From: Streptomyces sp. NBC_01476
Lineage (GTDB): Bacteria > Actinomycetota > Actinomycetes > Streptomycetales > Streptomycetaceae
DNA: 64,000 nt
Direction of reading: 5' to 3'
Assembly: GCF_036227265.1 (NCBI RefSeq)
Contig: NZ_CP109446.1
Location: forward strand, 5,524,001-5,588,000
The notes beneath the pieces are model-generated. The model saw only the letters and a program-made list of their open reading frames with translations, had not been told where the DNA came from and ran no database searches. The number at the start of each line of letters is the position of its first letter. Within the stretch, counting starts at the first letter, position 1. Made by a program: the position numbers and the translations under genes. Shown here one piece after another: positions 1-8,849 of this stretch.

Positions 1-803
1 ACGACCTGGACCGGCTGGACGAGGCCGACCTCGTCGCGGTGCCGGCCGGCGACTCCTACGCCGGCCGGGAGTTCCCGCCGGACGTGCTCAAGGCGCTCAA
101 CCGGGCGGTGGAGCGCGGCTCCTGGGTGCTCAGCGTCTGCTCCGGGGTCTTCATGCTGGGCGCGGCAGGACTGCTGGACGGGCGGCGCTGCGCGGCGCAC
201 TGGCGGCACACCGAACTGCTCTCCCGGCGCTACCCGCTGGCCCGGGTGGAGCCGGACGTGCTCTACGTGGAGGACACCGGGGTGATCACCTCGGCCGGTA
301 CGGCCTCCGGGATCGACGCCTGCCTGCACCTGGTGCGCCGCGAGCAGGGCACCGCGGTCGCCAACGGCATCGCCCGGCGGATGGTGGTGCCGCCGCACCG
401 TGAGGGCGGCCAGGCGCAGTACGTGGACCGGCCGCTGCCGAGGGCCACCAGCGACACGGTGACCGGGGTGCTCTCCTGGATGGAGCGGCACCTGGACCGC
501 GAGCTGACGGTGGAGGAGCTGGCCGCCCGCGCGCACATGTCACCGCGCACCTTCGCCCGCCGCTTCCAGCAGGAGACCGGCACCACGCCGTACCGCTGGC
601 TGCTGGGCCAGCGGGTGCTGCTGGCACGGGAGTTGCTGGAGGGCACCGACCACACGGTGGACACCATCGCGGTACGGGCCGGCTTCGGCAACGCGGCCAC
701 CATGCGGCACCACTTCGCCGGCTGGACCGGCACCACCCCGCAGGCGTACCGCCGTACCTTCCGGGCGCCGGACGGCGGGGGCGGGGCCGGCGGCGGACGC
801 TGA
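1..803 (+). CDS. GlxA-family AraC-type transcriptional regulator, 5' end outside window
   Basis: The reading frame is open from the first bases of the window, so the start lies upstream and only the C-terminal part is present. The N-terminal part is a DJ-1/PfpI-like (class I amidotransferase) fold with a nucleophile-elbow cysteine in SVCSGVFMLG. The C-terminal ~100 residues form a two-helix-turn-helix AraC DNA-binding domain (LTVEELAARAHMSPRTFARR, then VDTIAVRAGFGNAATMRHHF). This layout is that of GlxA/FtrA-type regulators, which are usually activators or repressors of small metabolic loci; the target cannot be told here. It is convergent with the symporter gene, whose stop is 36 bp away. Internal GTG codons such as position 39 should not be used as the start. 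Confidence 0.88.
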   Translation, partial: DLDRLDEADLVAVPAGDSYAGREFPPDVLKALNRAVERGSWVLSVCSGVFMLGAAGLLDGRRCAAHWRHTELLSRRYPLARVEPDVLYVEDTGVITSAGTASGIDACLHLVRREQGTAVANGIARRMVVPPHREGGQAQYVDRPLPRATSDTVTGVLSWMERHLDRELTVEELAARAHMSPRTFARRFQQETGTTPYRWLLGQRVLLARELLEGTDHTVDTIAVRAGFGNAATMRHHFAGWTGTTPQAYRRTFRAPDGGGGAGGGR

Positions 804-838
804 ATCCGCCACCGCCCCCGCCACCGCCGGTGCCCGGC

Positions 839-2488
839 CTACGCGCCGGCCGGTTCCGGGACGCCCGCGATGCCGGGCTCGCCCGGCTCCTCGACCTCGG
901 CAGGCTCGACGGTGTAGTCGGCCCGCGCGGTCTCGTCCACGCCGTCGGGTGCCTTGACCGCCCGCAGCACGAGGGTGAGCACCACCGCGAGCCCGATGTT
1001 GAGGACGAAGGCGGTCAGGCCGATGTAGCCCAGTTCGCCGATGCCCGGGATGTCCGCCGAGCTGCCGCCGAAGTGCGACTGGGTCGGGCTGGACTGCTGG
1101 TACGCCTTCCAGGTGCCGTACGCCATGCCCGCCGCCCAGCCGGCCAGCAGGCCCCAGCGGTGGAACCAGCGCGTGAACAGGCCGCCGACCACGGCCGGCA
1201 CCGTCTGCAGGATCCAGATGCCGCCCAGCAGCTGGAAGTTGATCGCGACCGTCTTGTCCATGGAGAGCACGAAGACCAGCGCGCCGACCTTCACCACCAG
1301 CGACACCACCTTGGACACCTTCGTCTCCTGCGCCGGGGTGGCGTCGGGTTTGATGAGGTCCTTGTAGATGTTGCGGGTGAAGAGGTTCGCCGCGGCGATG
1401 GACATGATCGCGGCCGGCACCAGCGCGCCGATGGCGATGGCGGCGAACGCCACCCCGGTGAACCAGGACGGGAACATGTTCTCGAAGAGCTGCGGGATGG
1501 CCAGTTGGGCGTTGTAGCCCTTGACGCCCTTGCCGACGCCGTCCGCGATGGCCATGAAGCCCAGCATCGCCAGCAGGCCGAGCATCAGCGAGTAGAGCGG
1601 CAGGATCGTGGTGTTGCGCCGGATGGTGTTGCGGCTGCGGCTGGAGAGCACCGCGGTGACCGAGTGCGGATACAGGAAGAGTGCCATCGCCGAGCCCAAC
1701 GCGAGCGTGGCATAAGCCCATTGGGCCTGCGGGCCGGTCACCAGTGAGCCGCGCGGCTTGCCGGTGGCCGGGTTGGTCACCTTGTAGGCCGCGTCCGCCT
1801 TGTCGAAGATGGCGTCGAACCCGCCGAGCTTGTACGGGATGTAGATGATCGCCACCGCGATGACGATGTAGATCAGCGCGTCCTTGACGAAGGCGATCAG
1901 GGCCGGCGCCCGCAGCCCGGAGGAGTAGGTGTACGCGGCCAGCACGCCGAAGGCGATCAGCAGCGGCAGGTCCTTGACGAACCAGTTGGTGGAGTCGCCG
2001 CCGCCCACCCCCATCACGTCGAGCACCGCCTGGATGCCGACGAGTTGCAGCGCGATGTACGGCATGGTGGCGATGATCCCGGTGAGCGCCATCGCGACCG
2101 ACAGGCTCTTGGAGCCGAACCGCCCGCGGATGAAGTCCGACGAGGTCACGTACCCGTGCTTGTGCGACACCGACCAGAGCCGCGGCAGGAAGAGGAAGAC
2201 CAGCGGGTAGACGATGATCGTGTACGGCACCGCGAAGAAGCCGGACGCGCCCGCCCCGTAGATCGCGGCCGGGACCGCGACGAAGGTGTACGCGGTGTAG
2301 AGGTCGCCGCCGAGCAGGAACCAGGTGATCCAGGTGCCGAAGCTCCGGCCGCCCAGGCCCCATTCGTCCAGGTGCAGGGCGTTCTCCGCGCGTCGCCAGC
2401 GGGCGGCGAGGAAGCCCAGCACGGTGACCGCGACGAAGAAGAAGATGCAGACGCCGAGTGCGACGCCGTTGACGCCGTCCTTCATCAC
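839..2488 (-). CDS. Sodium:solute symporter family permease (monocarboxylate-type)
   Basis: 549-residue polytopic membrane protein with about 13 hydrophobic segments, beginning with a short extracellular N-terminus followed by GVCIFFFVAVTVLGFLAARW. The early motif GGRSFGTWITWFLLGGDLYT and the later AAIMSIAAANLFTRNIYKD are typical of the SSS family (acetate/pyruvate/lactate or related uptake). The ATG overlaps the stop of the DUF3311 gene by four bases (ATGA), so the two are translationally coupled; DUF3311 proteins are the usual small partners of these symporters. The substrate cannot be assigned from sequence. The acidic, proline-rich C-terminal tail is cytoplasmic and not conserved in the family. 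The pair lies downstream of dasR on the same strand. Confidence 0.9.
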   Translation of the reverse strand: MMKDGVNGVALGVCIFFFVAVTVLGFLAARWRRAENALHLDEWGLGGRSFGTWITWFLLGGDLYTAYTFVAVPAAIYGAGASGFFAVPYTIIVYPLVFLFLPRLWSVSHKHGYVTSSDFIRGRFGSKSLSVAMALTGIIATMPYIALQLVGIQAVLDVMGVGGGDSTNWFVKDLPLLIAFGVLAAYTYSSGLRAPALIAFVKDALIYIVIAVAIIYIPYKLGGFDAIFDKADAAYKVTNPATGKPRGSLVTGPQAQWAYATLALGSAMALFLYPHSVTAVLSSRSRNTIRRNTTILPLYSLMLGLLAMLGFMAIADGVGKGVKGYNAQLAIPQLFENMFPSWFTGVAFAAIAIGALVPAAIMSIAAANLFTRNIYKDLIKPDATPAQETKVSKVVSLVVKVGALVFVLSMDKTVAINFQLLGGIWILQTVPAVVGGLFTRWFHRWGLLAGWAAGMAYGTWKAYQQSSPTQSHFGGSSADIPGIGELGYIGLTAFVLNIGLAVVLTLVLRAVKAPDGVDETARADYTVEPAEVEEPGEPGIAGVPEPAGA

Positions 2489-2739
2489 GCCTCACCACCC
2501 TTGCGGAGGCGCTCCTCGCGCCGTACCAGCAGATAGGCGGTGTAGGTCAGCGCGGCGGCCAGCGGTACCCAGAGCATCTGGTACCAGTAGAAGAACGGGA
2601 TTCCGATGAACCGCGGCGTCACCCGGGAGTAGGAGTCGACCCACAGCAGGGCGACCAGCGGTACGACCAGGCAGAGCCCGGCGACGATCCGCGAGGCGGT
2701 GACGATCGGTGGTCGGGTTACGGATTTCTCTTCGGGCAT
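2485..2739 (-). CDS. DUF3311 small membrane protein, symporter partner
   Basis: 84-residue protein with two hydrophobic segments (IVAGLCLVVPLVALLWVDSY and WYQMLWVPLAAALTYTAYLL) separated by an aromatic loop (IGIPFFYWYQ), then a basic C-terminus. This matches the DUF3311 family found immediately upstream of sodium:solute symporters in actinobacteria, where it probably serves as an accessory subunit. The ATG is preceded by GGGAG. Its stop overlaps the symporter start by four bases. A gap of 137 bp separates it from the dasR stop, so it may have its own promoter. The family role is inferred from gene neighbourhood, not from known biochemistry. Confidence 0.85.
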   Translation of the reverse strand: MPEEKSVTRPPIVTASRIVAGLCLVVPLVALLWVDSYSRVTPRFIGIPFFYWYQMLWVPLAAALTYTAYLLVRREERLRKGGEA

Positions 2740-2876
2740 GCGTACGGCTCCCGTCCCCTAGCGCAACGAGTGTGACTGCCGGGAATCTAGGGGAGGGGAG
2801 CGGCGCACGTCACCAGGTGTGCACGGATCTCACCCGGGAGAAAGCGAAGATCGCCTGGTTCGGGCGGTGTTGGGGA

Positions 2877-3647
2877 TCAGTCGATCGGGCGGGACAGCCG
2901 CGCCACGAACTTGTAGCGGTCGCCGCGGTACACCGACCGTACCCACTCGACCGGTTCGCCCGTGGTGTCCACCGAGTGCCGCGAGAGCATCAGCATCGGC
3001 AGGCCCACATCGGTGCCGAGCAGGCCGGCCTCGCGCGGGGTGGCCAGCGAGGTCTCGATGGTCTCCTCGGCCTCCGCGAGCCGTACGTCGTAGACCTCGG
3101 CGAGCGCGGTGTAGAGCGAGGTGTACTTGGCCAGGCTGCGGCGCAGCGCCGGGAAGCGCTTGGCGGACAGATGGGTGGTCTCGATCGCCATCGGCTCGCT
3201 GTTGGCAAGACGCAGCCGCTCGATCCGCAGCACTCGCCCGCCGGCCTTCATGTCGAGCAGTTCCGCGAGCCGGTCGTCGGCGGTGATGTAGCCGATGTCC
3301 AGCAGCTGGGAGGTGGGTTCCAGTCCCTGGGCCCGCATGTCCTCGGTGTAGGAGGTCAGTTGGAGCGCCTGGGAGACCTTGGGCTTGGCCACGAAGGTGC
3401 CCTTGCCCTGGATGCGCTCCAGCCGTCCTTCGACCACCAGTTCCTGGAGCGCCTGCCGGACGGTGGTGCGGGAGGTGTCGAACTCGGTGGCCAGGGTGCG
3501 CTCGGGCGGGACCGGGGTGCCGGGCGGCATGGTCTGGGTGATGTCCAGCAAGTGCCGCTTCAGCCGGTAGTACTTCGGCACGCGCGCGGTACGGCCCGCG
3601 GTGCCGTTCCCCGTGGCCTCCGTGGCCGTCCCCGCGTCGCTCTCCAT
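2877..3647 (-). CDS. dasR: DasR, GntR/HutC-family global regulator of amino-sugar metabolism
   Basis: GntR-family repressor. The N-terminal winged helix (VPKYYRLKRHLLD, then FDTSRTTVRQALQELVVEGR and the wing RIQGKGTFVA) binds dre sites; the C-terminal UTRA domain binds GlcN-6-P. The sequence agrees almost throughout with Streptomyces DasR as remembered, and it is divergent from dasA as expected. Start choice: the ATG at 3647 leaves 18 residues before RTARVPKYY, the same as in the S. coelicolor protein, and has GGGAG upstream. A GTG at 3683 with a strong GGAGGAG is an alternative that adds 12 residues. DasR links N-acetylglucosamine supply to nutrient uptake, development and antibiotic onset. 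Two dre sites lie in the dasR-dasA gap. Confidence 0.96.
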   Translation of the reverse strand: MESDAGTATEATGNGTAGRTARVPKYYRLKRHLLDITQTMPPGTPVPPERTLATEFDTSRTTVRQALQELVVEGRLERIQGKGTFVAKPKVSQALQLTSYTEDMRAQGLEPTSQLLDIGYITADDRLAELLDMKAGGRVLRIERLRLANSEPMAIETTHLSAKRFPALRRSLAKYTSLYTALAEVYDVRLAEAEETIETSLATPREAGLLGTDVGLPMLMLSRHSVDTTGEPVEWVRSVYRGDRYKFVARLSRPID

Positions 3648-3819
3648 GACGTGTACTCCCGACTGCTGTCGTGCTGCCGTCACCGGCTCCTCCGTTAATA
3701 GCGGCTCACATGGTGGCACGGCTGGTCCCGGCCGAAAGAGGCGGTGGGTGGCTGATCCCCCTCAGGTGTCGGTCCGATAACAGACCCGACGGGTGTTCTT
3801 ATACACCCTTGACACCCCT

Positions 3820-3835
3820 AAAGGTCTAGGCCAAG
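3820..3835. promoter_or_regulatory. dre (DasR-binding) site 1 upstream of dasA
   Basis: AAAGGTCTAGGCCAAG matches 11 of 16 positions of the dre consensus ACTGGTCTAGACCACT and keeps the GGTCTAG core. It lies about 135 bp before the dasA start and just after a TTGACA -35-like element, a position where bound DasR would block initiation. Two dre sites are also known before dasA in S. coelicolor. Confidence 0.75.
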
Positions 3836-3843
3836 CTCCGGGT

Positions 3844-3859
3844 ACTGGTCTAAACCATT
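3844..3859. promoter_or_regulatory. dre (DasR-binding) site 2 upstream of dasA
   Basis: ACTGGTCTAAACCATT matches 14 of 16 positions of the dre consensus ACTGGTCTAGACCACT, the best match in the window. It is centred 24 bp after dre site 1, so the two sites fall on nearly the same face of the helix (a little over two turns). Confidence 0.88.
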
Positions 3860-3968
3860 AAAGACCACATCCCAGACCCACGAGCAGGACGCGGCCGTAC
3901 GTGTCTCACGGCGGCCGGCAATTCGGGCGGTGGGGGGAGTTTCGGGCATCATCCTTGAGGAGGGTGGC

Positions 3969-5270
3969 GTGAAGCGCAAGCTCATCGCGGCGATCGGCGT
4001 CGCGACCATGTTCGCTGCTGTGGCGGCCTGCGGGTCGGACGACAAGAAGGACGACAAGGCGGCCGCGGCCAATCCGGCCGACCGCACCGGCACGGTGACG
4101 GTCTGGCTGATGGCGGAGTCCCAGAGCACGTGGCCCGAACTGGTCAAGGACACCACCGCCCAGTTCAAGGCCAAGTACCCCAAGGTGAACCTGAAGATCC
4201 AATACCAGCAGTGGAGCGACAAGGTCACGAAGCTGGACGCCGCCCTGTCCGGCTCCAGCGCTCCTGACGTGGTCGAGCTGGGCAACACCGAGACCATGAC
4301 GTACATCCTCAACGGCGCCCTCGCCCAGGTGGACAAGACGCAGTTCCCGAACTCCGACACCTGGATCAAGGGTCTGGAGGACACCTGCACCTACCAGGGC
4401 AAGCTCTTCTGCGTGCCGTACTACGCCGGCGCCCGTGTCGCGGTCTACAACGCCGCCGACTTCAAGGCCGCCACCGGCTCGGACACCTTCCCGGCCACCG
4501 AGGACGCGCTGTCCACCGCGCTGGACCAGATCCAGGCCAAGAAGGGCAGCGACAAGACGTACTCGTCGCTCTACCTGCCCGGCCAGTACTGGTACGCGGC
4601 CATGTCGTACGTGAAGGCGTACGGCGGCGCGATCGCCACCACCGACGGCAACAAGTGGACCGCCAGCCTGGAGACCCCGCAGGCGCAGCAGGGCATCCAG
4701 CACTACATCGACCTGGTCAAGAAGTACAACAAGGGTGACAAGACCAAGGACGAGGCCGACCAGGACGCCGTGATGGCGCAGCAGAAGGCCGGCCTGATTT
4801 ACGGCAACGGCTGGGAGGCCGGGGCCGTGGTGACCCCGCCGGCCGGCAACGCCAAGCTCAAGGACGACATCAAGACGGCCACCATGCCCGGCCCGAACGG
4901 CAAGCCGCTGCCCTCCTTCATCGGCGGCTCCGACCTCGCGGTGATCAGCAAGTCCAAGGTGCAGGATCTGGCCAAGGAGTTCATCGCCGACTACACCAGC
5001 GAGAAGAACGAGGCCATCCTGGTCTCCAAGGCCACGCTGCCGAACAACACCAAGCAGCTGGCCCCGATGAAGACCGACCCGGCCACCGCACCGGCCGCCA
5101 ACGCGGTGGGCGACGCCTGGTTCACCCCGATCGCGCCCGGCTGGGCCGCCATCGAGAAGCAGGGCATCCTCAAGACGCTGCTGCTCGACGTCCTGAAGGG
5201 CAAGTCCGTCGCGGACGCCACCAAGGAAGCCGACAGCAAGATCAACTCGCTGATCAACAACGCTGCCTGA
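3969..5270 (+). CDS. dasA: DasA, chito-oligosaccharide-binding lipoprotein of ABC importer
   Basis: 433-residue extracellular solute-binding protein of the carbohydrate family. The N-terminus is a lipoprotein signal: basic VKRKL, a hydrophobic stretch, then the lipobox VAAC with the acylated cysteine at residue 21. The GTG at 3969 is chosen because GAGGAGG sits seven bases upstream and it gives a normal signal peptide; an upstream in-frame GTG at 3930 would bury it. Known role: DasA captures chitobiose and related (GlcNAc)n and delivers them to DasB/DasC. No ATPase is encoded nearby; the multiple-sugar ATPase MsiK, coded elsewhere in Streptomyces, is the expected energiser. Controlled by two dre sites. 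Confidence 0.95.
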   Translation: MKRKLIAAIGVATMFAAVAACGSDDKKDDKAAAANPADRTGTVTVWLMAESQSTWPELVKDTTAQFKAKYPKVNLKIQYQQWSDKVTKLDAALSGSSAPDVVELGNTETMTYILNGALAQVDKTQFPNSDTWIKGLEDTCTYQGKLFCVPYYAGARVAVYNAADFKAATGSDTFPATEDALSTALDQIQAKKGSDKTYSSLYLPGQYWYAAMSYVKAYGGAIATTDGNKWTASLETPQAQQGIQHYIDLVKKYNKGDKTKDEADQDAVMAQQKAGLIYGNGWEAGAVVTPPAGNAKLKDDIKTATMPGPNGKPLPSFIGGSDLAVISKSKVQDLAKEFIADYTSEKNEAILVSKATLPNNTKQLAPMKTDPATAPAANAVGDAWFTPIAPGWAAIEKQGILKTLLLDVLKGKSVADATKEADSKINSLINNAA

Positions 5271-5290
5271 TCCGGCGTCAGCCATCGGGA

Positions 5291-5360
5291 GGGGCGGTCC
5301 GCTGCGGCGGGCCGCCCGCCCCTGGTCCCGCCCCGGGCGGCAACTCCCGCCCGGGGGACC
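5291..5360 (+). terminator. Stem-loops between dasA and dasB (attenuator candidate)
   Basis: Two adjacent GC-rich inverted repeats occupy the 194-bp dasA-dasB gap. The second pairs 5324-5340 with 5347-5360 around a short CAACTC-type loop. There is no T-tract. Such structures after binding-protein genes usually stabilise the upstream mRNA or cut read-through into the permeases, giving more DasA than DasBC. That role is inferred. Confidence 0.5.
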
Positions 5361-5464
5361 GGTGATGGCTCAGGCGTGAACCCCGGCAGACGCCGGCAGA
5401 CCCCGGTATCGGCCGGCGGAGACCGGCACCGACACCGGCATGGACACCGAAGAAAGGTCAGCGC

Positions 5465-6466
5465 ATGAGTGCCGCCGACACGCATGAACAGGTGGTGGGG
5501 GGCCACCCGTTGAACCCGCCGCCGGCTTCGCACCGGCCCGCCCTGAAAGGCGCCGGACGCACCGGGCTGCGGAACCGGCGGCGCAGACCGCTGCCGTATC
5601 TGCTGATCGCCCCCGCGCTGCTGGTCATGGTCGCGGTGCTCGGCTACCCGCTGGTCGACACCCTGGTGCTCTCCTTCCAGGACGAGCGCCGCAACAACCT
5701 CTGGCTGGGCGTCGCACCGCCGTGGGTCGGCTTCGACCAGTACACCTCGGTACTCGGCGACGGCGAGTTCTGGGGGGTGGTGCTCCGTACGCTGGTCTTC
5801 GTGGTCGTCTGTGTCGTCGGCACCATGGGCGCCGGCCTGCTGATCGCGCTGCTGATGACGCAGGTGTCCACCTGGGTGCGGATCACCATGAGCGTCGTGA
5901 TGATCGCGGTGTGGGCGATGCCGCTGCTCGTCGCCTCCTCGGTCTTCAAGTTCATGTTCGACTCCAACTACGGCCTGGTCGACCAGTTGCTCACCCGGCT
6001 GCCAGGAGTCGACTACACCGGCCACAACTGGTTCCTCAACCCGACCACCGGCATGGGCATCATCGCCCTCCTGGTGATCTGGGGCGCCATACCCTTCATC
6101 GCCATCAGCCTGCACGCGGCCCTCACCCAGATCCCCAAGGAACTGGAGGAGGCGGCCAGGATCGACGGCGCCAAGGGCTTCGGCATCTTCCGATACGTCA
6201 CCTTCCCGGTGATCAAGCCGGTGTTCGTGATGACCAGCACGCTCTCGGTGATCTGGGACGTCGGTGTCCTCGGCCAGATCCTGCTGATGCGCAACGGCAC
6301 CCCCGAGCAGGACTACCAGACGCTCGGCCTGTACGCGTACACCCAGGCGTTCACCGTCAACTCCTTCAGCCGCGGAGCGGCCATCTCCATCATCACGGTG
6401 CTGCTGCTCTCCGGCGTCGCCGTCTACTACCTGCGCCAGCTGCTGAAGATCGGAGAGGTCGAGTGA
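5465..6466 (+). CDS. dasB: DasB, ABC sugar permease (MalF type)
   Basis: 333-residue inner-membrane permease with six predicted transmembrane segments; the first is LPYLLIAPALLVMVAVLGYP. The cytoplasmic EAA loop is clear (ELEEAARIDGAKGFGIFRYV), the site that contacts the ATPase. The ATG at 5465 follows AAAGG with good spacing. A basic, proline-containing N-terminal tail of about 45 residues precedes the first helix. The gene overlaps dasC by four bases, so the permeases are translationally coupled and probably form a heterodimer taking (GlcNAc)2 from DasA. Confidence 0.94.
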   Translation: MSAADTHEQVVGGHPLNPPPASHRPALKGAGRTGLRNRRRRPLPYLLIAPALLVMVAVLGYPLVDTLVLSFQDERRNNLWLGVAPPWVGFDQYTSVLGDGEFWGVVLRTLVFVVVCVVGTMGAGLLIALLMTQVSTWVRITMSVVMIAVWAMPLLVASSVFKFMFDSNYGLVDQLLTRLPGVDYTGHNWFLNPTTGMGIIALLVIWGAIPFIAISLHAALTQIPKELEEAARIDGAKGFGIFRYVTFPVIKPVFVMTSTLSVIWDVGVLGQILLMRNGTPEQDYQTLGLYAYTQAFTVNSFSRGAAISIITVLLLSGVAVYYLRQLLKIGEVE

Positions 6467-7344
6467 GCATCGCCGCCAAGACCGGCCCCGCGCCCACCGC
6501 GCTCCGGACCGTCAAACCCTCGCGGAAGAAGCGCCGCACCGGCTGGAACATCCTCGGCGTACTCGTCGCGGCGGTGATGGCCTTCCCGGTCTACTGGATG
6601 ATCATCACCGCGCTCCGGCCGAGCCAGGAGATCCTCAGCTACCACCAGAAGCTGTACCCGAGTTCGGTGACGCTCGCCCAGTTCAAGCGGGCGATGAACA
6701 TGCCCAACTTCTGGGACAACGTCAAGAGCAGCGTGATCATCTCGGTCTGCTCGGTGGTCATCGCCATCGGCATCGGCCTGCTGGCCGCCTACGCCATCGG
6801 CCGGTTCCGGTTCTGGGGCCGCCGCGGGCTGATGATCACCCTGCTGGTGGTCCAGCTGATCCCGGCCACCTCGATGCTGATCCCGATCTACATCCAGCTC
6901 AACAAGGCCGGCGGCCTCAACGAGTACTGGGGCGTCATCGCCGTCTACTCGGCGACCACGCTGCCCTTCGCGGTCTGGATGCTGCGCGGCTTCATCGTCA
7001 ACATCCCCAGGGAGCTGGAGGAGTCGGCGATGGTCGACGGCTGCAGCCAGATGACGGCCTTCCGCCGGGTGGTGCTGCCGCTGCTCGCTCCCGGCCTGGT
7101 CGCGGCGTCCATCTACGCCCTGATGACCGCCTGGAACGAATACCTCTTCGCCTACGTCCTGCTCCAGGACAACGACAAGTACACGCTCAGCATCTGGCTG
7201 CTGAACTTCAACACGACCCGTGGTACGGATTACGGAGCCCTGATGGCGGGCTCGATCCTCATCGCACTGCCCGTCGTGATCTTCTTCCTGTTCGTCCAGC
7301 GCAAGGTGGCCTCCGGTCTGACGGCCGGGGCGGTGAAGGGATGA
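6463..7344 (+). CDS. dasC: DasC, ABC sugar permease (MalG type)
   Basis: 293-residue permease with six transmembrane segments (first: WNILGVLVAAVMAFPVYWMI) and the EAA loop ELEESAMVDGCSQMTAFRRV. The GTG start overlaps the dasB stop as GTGA, with GGAGAGG upstream inside dasB; the frame is open much further upstream, but that part is a shadow of dasB. The stop overlaps the dasD start. DasC is the second half of the chito-oligosaccharide permease and needs an ATPase coded elsewhere (MsiK in characterised streptomycetes). Confidence 0.94.
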   Translation: MSIAAKTGPAPTALRTVKPSRKKRRTGWNILGVLVAAVMAFPVYWMIITALRPSQEILSYHQKLYPSSVTLAQFKRAMNMPNFWDNVKSSVIISVCSVVIAIGIGLLAAYAIGRFRFWGRRGLMITLLVVQLIPATSMLIPIYIQLNKAGGLNEYWGVIAVYSATTLPFAVWMLRGFIVNIPRELEESAMVDGCSQMTAFRRVVLPLLAPGLVAASIYALMTAWNEYLFAYVLLQDNDKYTLSIWLLNFNTTRGTDYGALMAGSILIALPVVIFFLFVQRKVASGLTAGAVKG

Positions 7345-8849
7345 CCGTCATTTCCGTCGATACCCCCGCGGATGTTCTGACCCGGGACGCGCTCGCCGTC
7401 CTCCAGCCGGGCTTCGTGGGCACCACCGCGCCCGAGTGGGTGCTGCGGCAGCTCGCCGAAGGGCTCGGCTCGGTCGCCCTGTTCTCCCGGAACATCGAGA
7501 CGCCCGAGCAGGTGACCGCGCTCACCGCGCAGTTGCGTGCGGTACGGCCCGATGTCCTGGTCACCGCGGACGAGGAGGGCGGCGACGTCACCCGGCTCGA
7601 AGCGCGCGGCGGCTCCTCCTTCCCCGGCAACCTCGCGCTGGGCGCGGTGGACGACATCAAGCTCACCCGGGCGGTGGCCGCCGAACTCGGCCGCCGGCTC
7701 GCCGCGTGCGGGGTCAACCTCAACTGGGCGCCGTCCGCCGACGTCAACTCCGACCCGGGCAACCCGGTGATCGGCGTACGGTCCTTCGGCGCCGACCCCG
7801 ACCTGGTCGCCCGCAACACCGCGGCCTACGTGGAAGGGCTCCAGTCGGCCGGTGTCGCCGCCAGCGTCAAGCACTTCCCCGGCCACGGCGACACCGCGAT
7901 CGACTCGCACCACGCGCTGCCCCGGATCGACGTCGACCTGGACACGCTGCGGTCCCGCGAGTTCGTGCCGTTCCGGGCGGCGCTCGCGGCGGGCAGCAAG
8001 GTGGTGATGAGCGCCCACATCCTGGTGCCCGCGCTCGACCCCGAACTCCCGGCGACCCTCAGCCCGGCCATACTCACCGGCCTGCTGCGGGCCCCGGAGT
8101 CCGAGGGCGGCTTCGGCTACGACGGGCTCATCATCACCGACGGCATCGAGATGCAGGCGATCTCGGGCACGTACGGCATCGCCCGCGGCACCGTCATGGC
8201 GCTGGCGGCCGGCGCGGACGCGATCTGCGTGGGCGGCGGCCTCTCCGACGAGCAGACCGTCATCACCCTGCGCGACGCGATCGTGGCCGCGGTACGTGAC
8301 GGCTCGCTGCCCGCCGGGCGGCTCGCCGACGCCGCGGACCGGGTACGGCGGCTCGCGGCGTGGGCGGTCGAGCAGGCGGGCGCGGCCGGTGCGATCGCGC
8401 CGGGCGCCGATGTCGGCCTCGAAGCGGCCCGCCGCGCGCTGCGGCTGACCCGTACCGCGGCTTTCACCCCGCTGGAGGGGCCGCCCTTCGTGGCGGCGTT
8501 CACCCCGGTGGCGAACATCGCGGTCGGTGACGTCACCCCGTGGGGGGTCGCGGCCGAGCTGAACCGGCTGCTGCCGGGGACCGAGACGGCGACCTACCGG
8601 GCCGGCGGCACGGACGGCGTCCTCGCGGCGGCCGGCGACCGCCGGATCGTGGCGGTCGTCCGCGACGTCCACCGCCACGGGTGGATGGCGGACGCCCTCG
8701 CCACGATTCTGGCCGCCCGGCCCGACACGATCGTGGTCGAAATGGGCGTCCCCCAGGCTCCCCCGGTCGGGGCGCTCCACATCGCCACCCACGGAGCGGC
8801 CCGCGTCTGCGGGGAGGCGGCGGCCGAAGCGATCGTCTCGGCTCGCTGA
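7341..8849 (+). CDS. dasD: DasD, family 3 glycoside hydrolase (beta-N-acetylhexosaminidase)
   Basis: 502-residue GH3 enzyme without a signal peptide, so cytoplasmic. The NagZ-like catalytic features are present: the KHFPGHG motif with its following DSHH (histidine general acid/base loop) and the nucleophile aspartate in LIITDGIEMQAI. It should cleave imported chitobiose to N-acetylglucosamine. The ATG overlaps the dasC stop (ATGA), so dasB-dasC-dasD form one coupled operon. The region after residue ~340 is the alpha/beta sandwich domain found in longer GH3 members. In S. coelicolor this gene lies between dasC and nagB, as here. Confidence 0.92.
   Translation: MTVISVDTPADVLTRDALAVLQPGFVGTTAPEWVLRQLAEGLGSVALFSRNIETPEQVTALTAQLRAVRPDVLVTADEEGGDVTRLEARGGSSFPGNLALGAVDDIKLTRAVAAELGRRLAACGVNLNWAPSADVNSDPGNPVIGVRSFGADPDLVARNTAAYVEGLQSAGVAASVKHFPGHGDTAIDSHHALPRIDVDLDTLRSREFVPFRAALAAGSKVVMSAHILVPALDPELPATLSPAILTGLLRAPESEGGFGYDGLIITDGIEMQAISGTYGIARGTVMALAAGADAICVGGGLSDEQTVITLRDAIVAAVRDGSLPAGRLADAADRVRRLAAWAVEQAGAAGAIAPGADVGLEAARRALRLTRTAAFTPLEGPPFVAAFTPVANIAVGDVTPWGVAAELNRLLPGTETATYRAGGTDGVLAAAGDRRIVAVVRDVHRHGWMADALATILAARPDTIVVEMGVPQAPPVGALHIATHGAARVCGEAAAEAIVSAR

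Larger units (their letters stand above)
3648..3968. other. Divergent dasR-dasA regulatory region
   Basis: 321-bp gene-free region between divergent dasR and dasA. It holds two dre palindromes (annotated separately) and a good -35-like TTGACA at 3809-3814; the upstream dre falls in the spacer that would follow it. The -10 is not obvious (CAAGCT at 3832-3837 has the right spacing but is weak). The part next to dasR is AT-richer than its surroundings. No additional coding sequence is supported. Confidence 0.6.
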
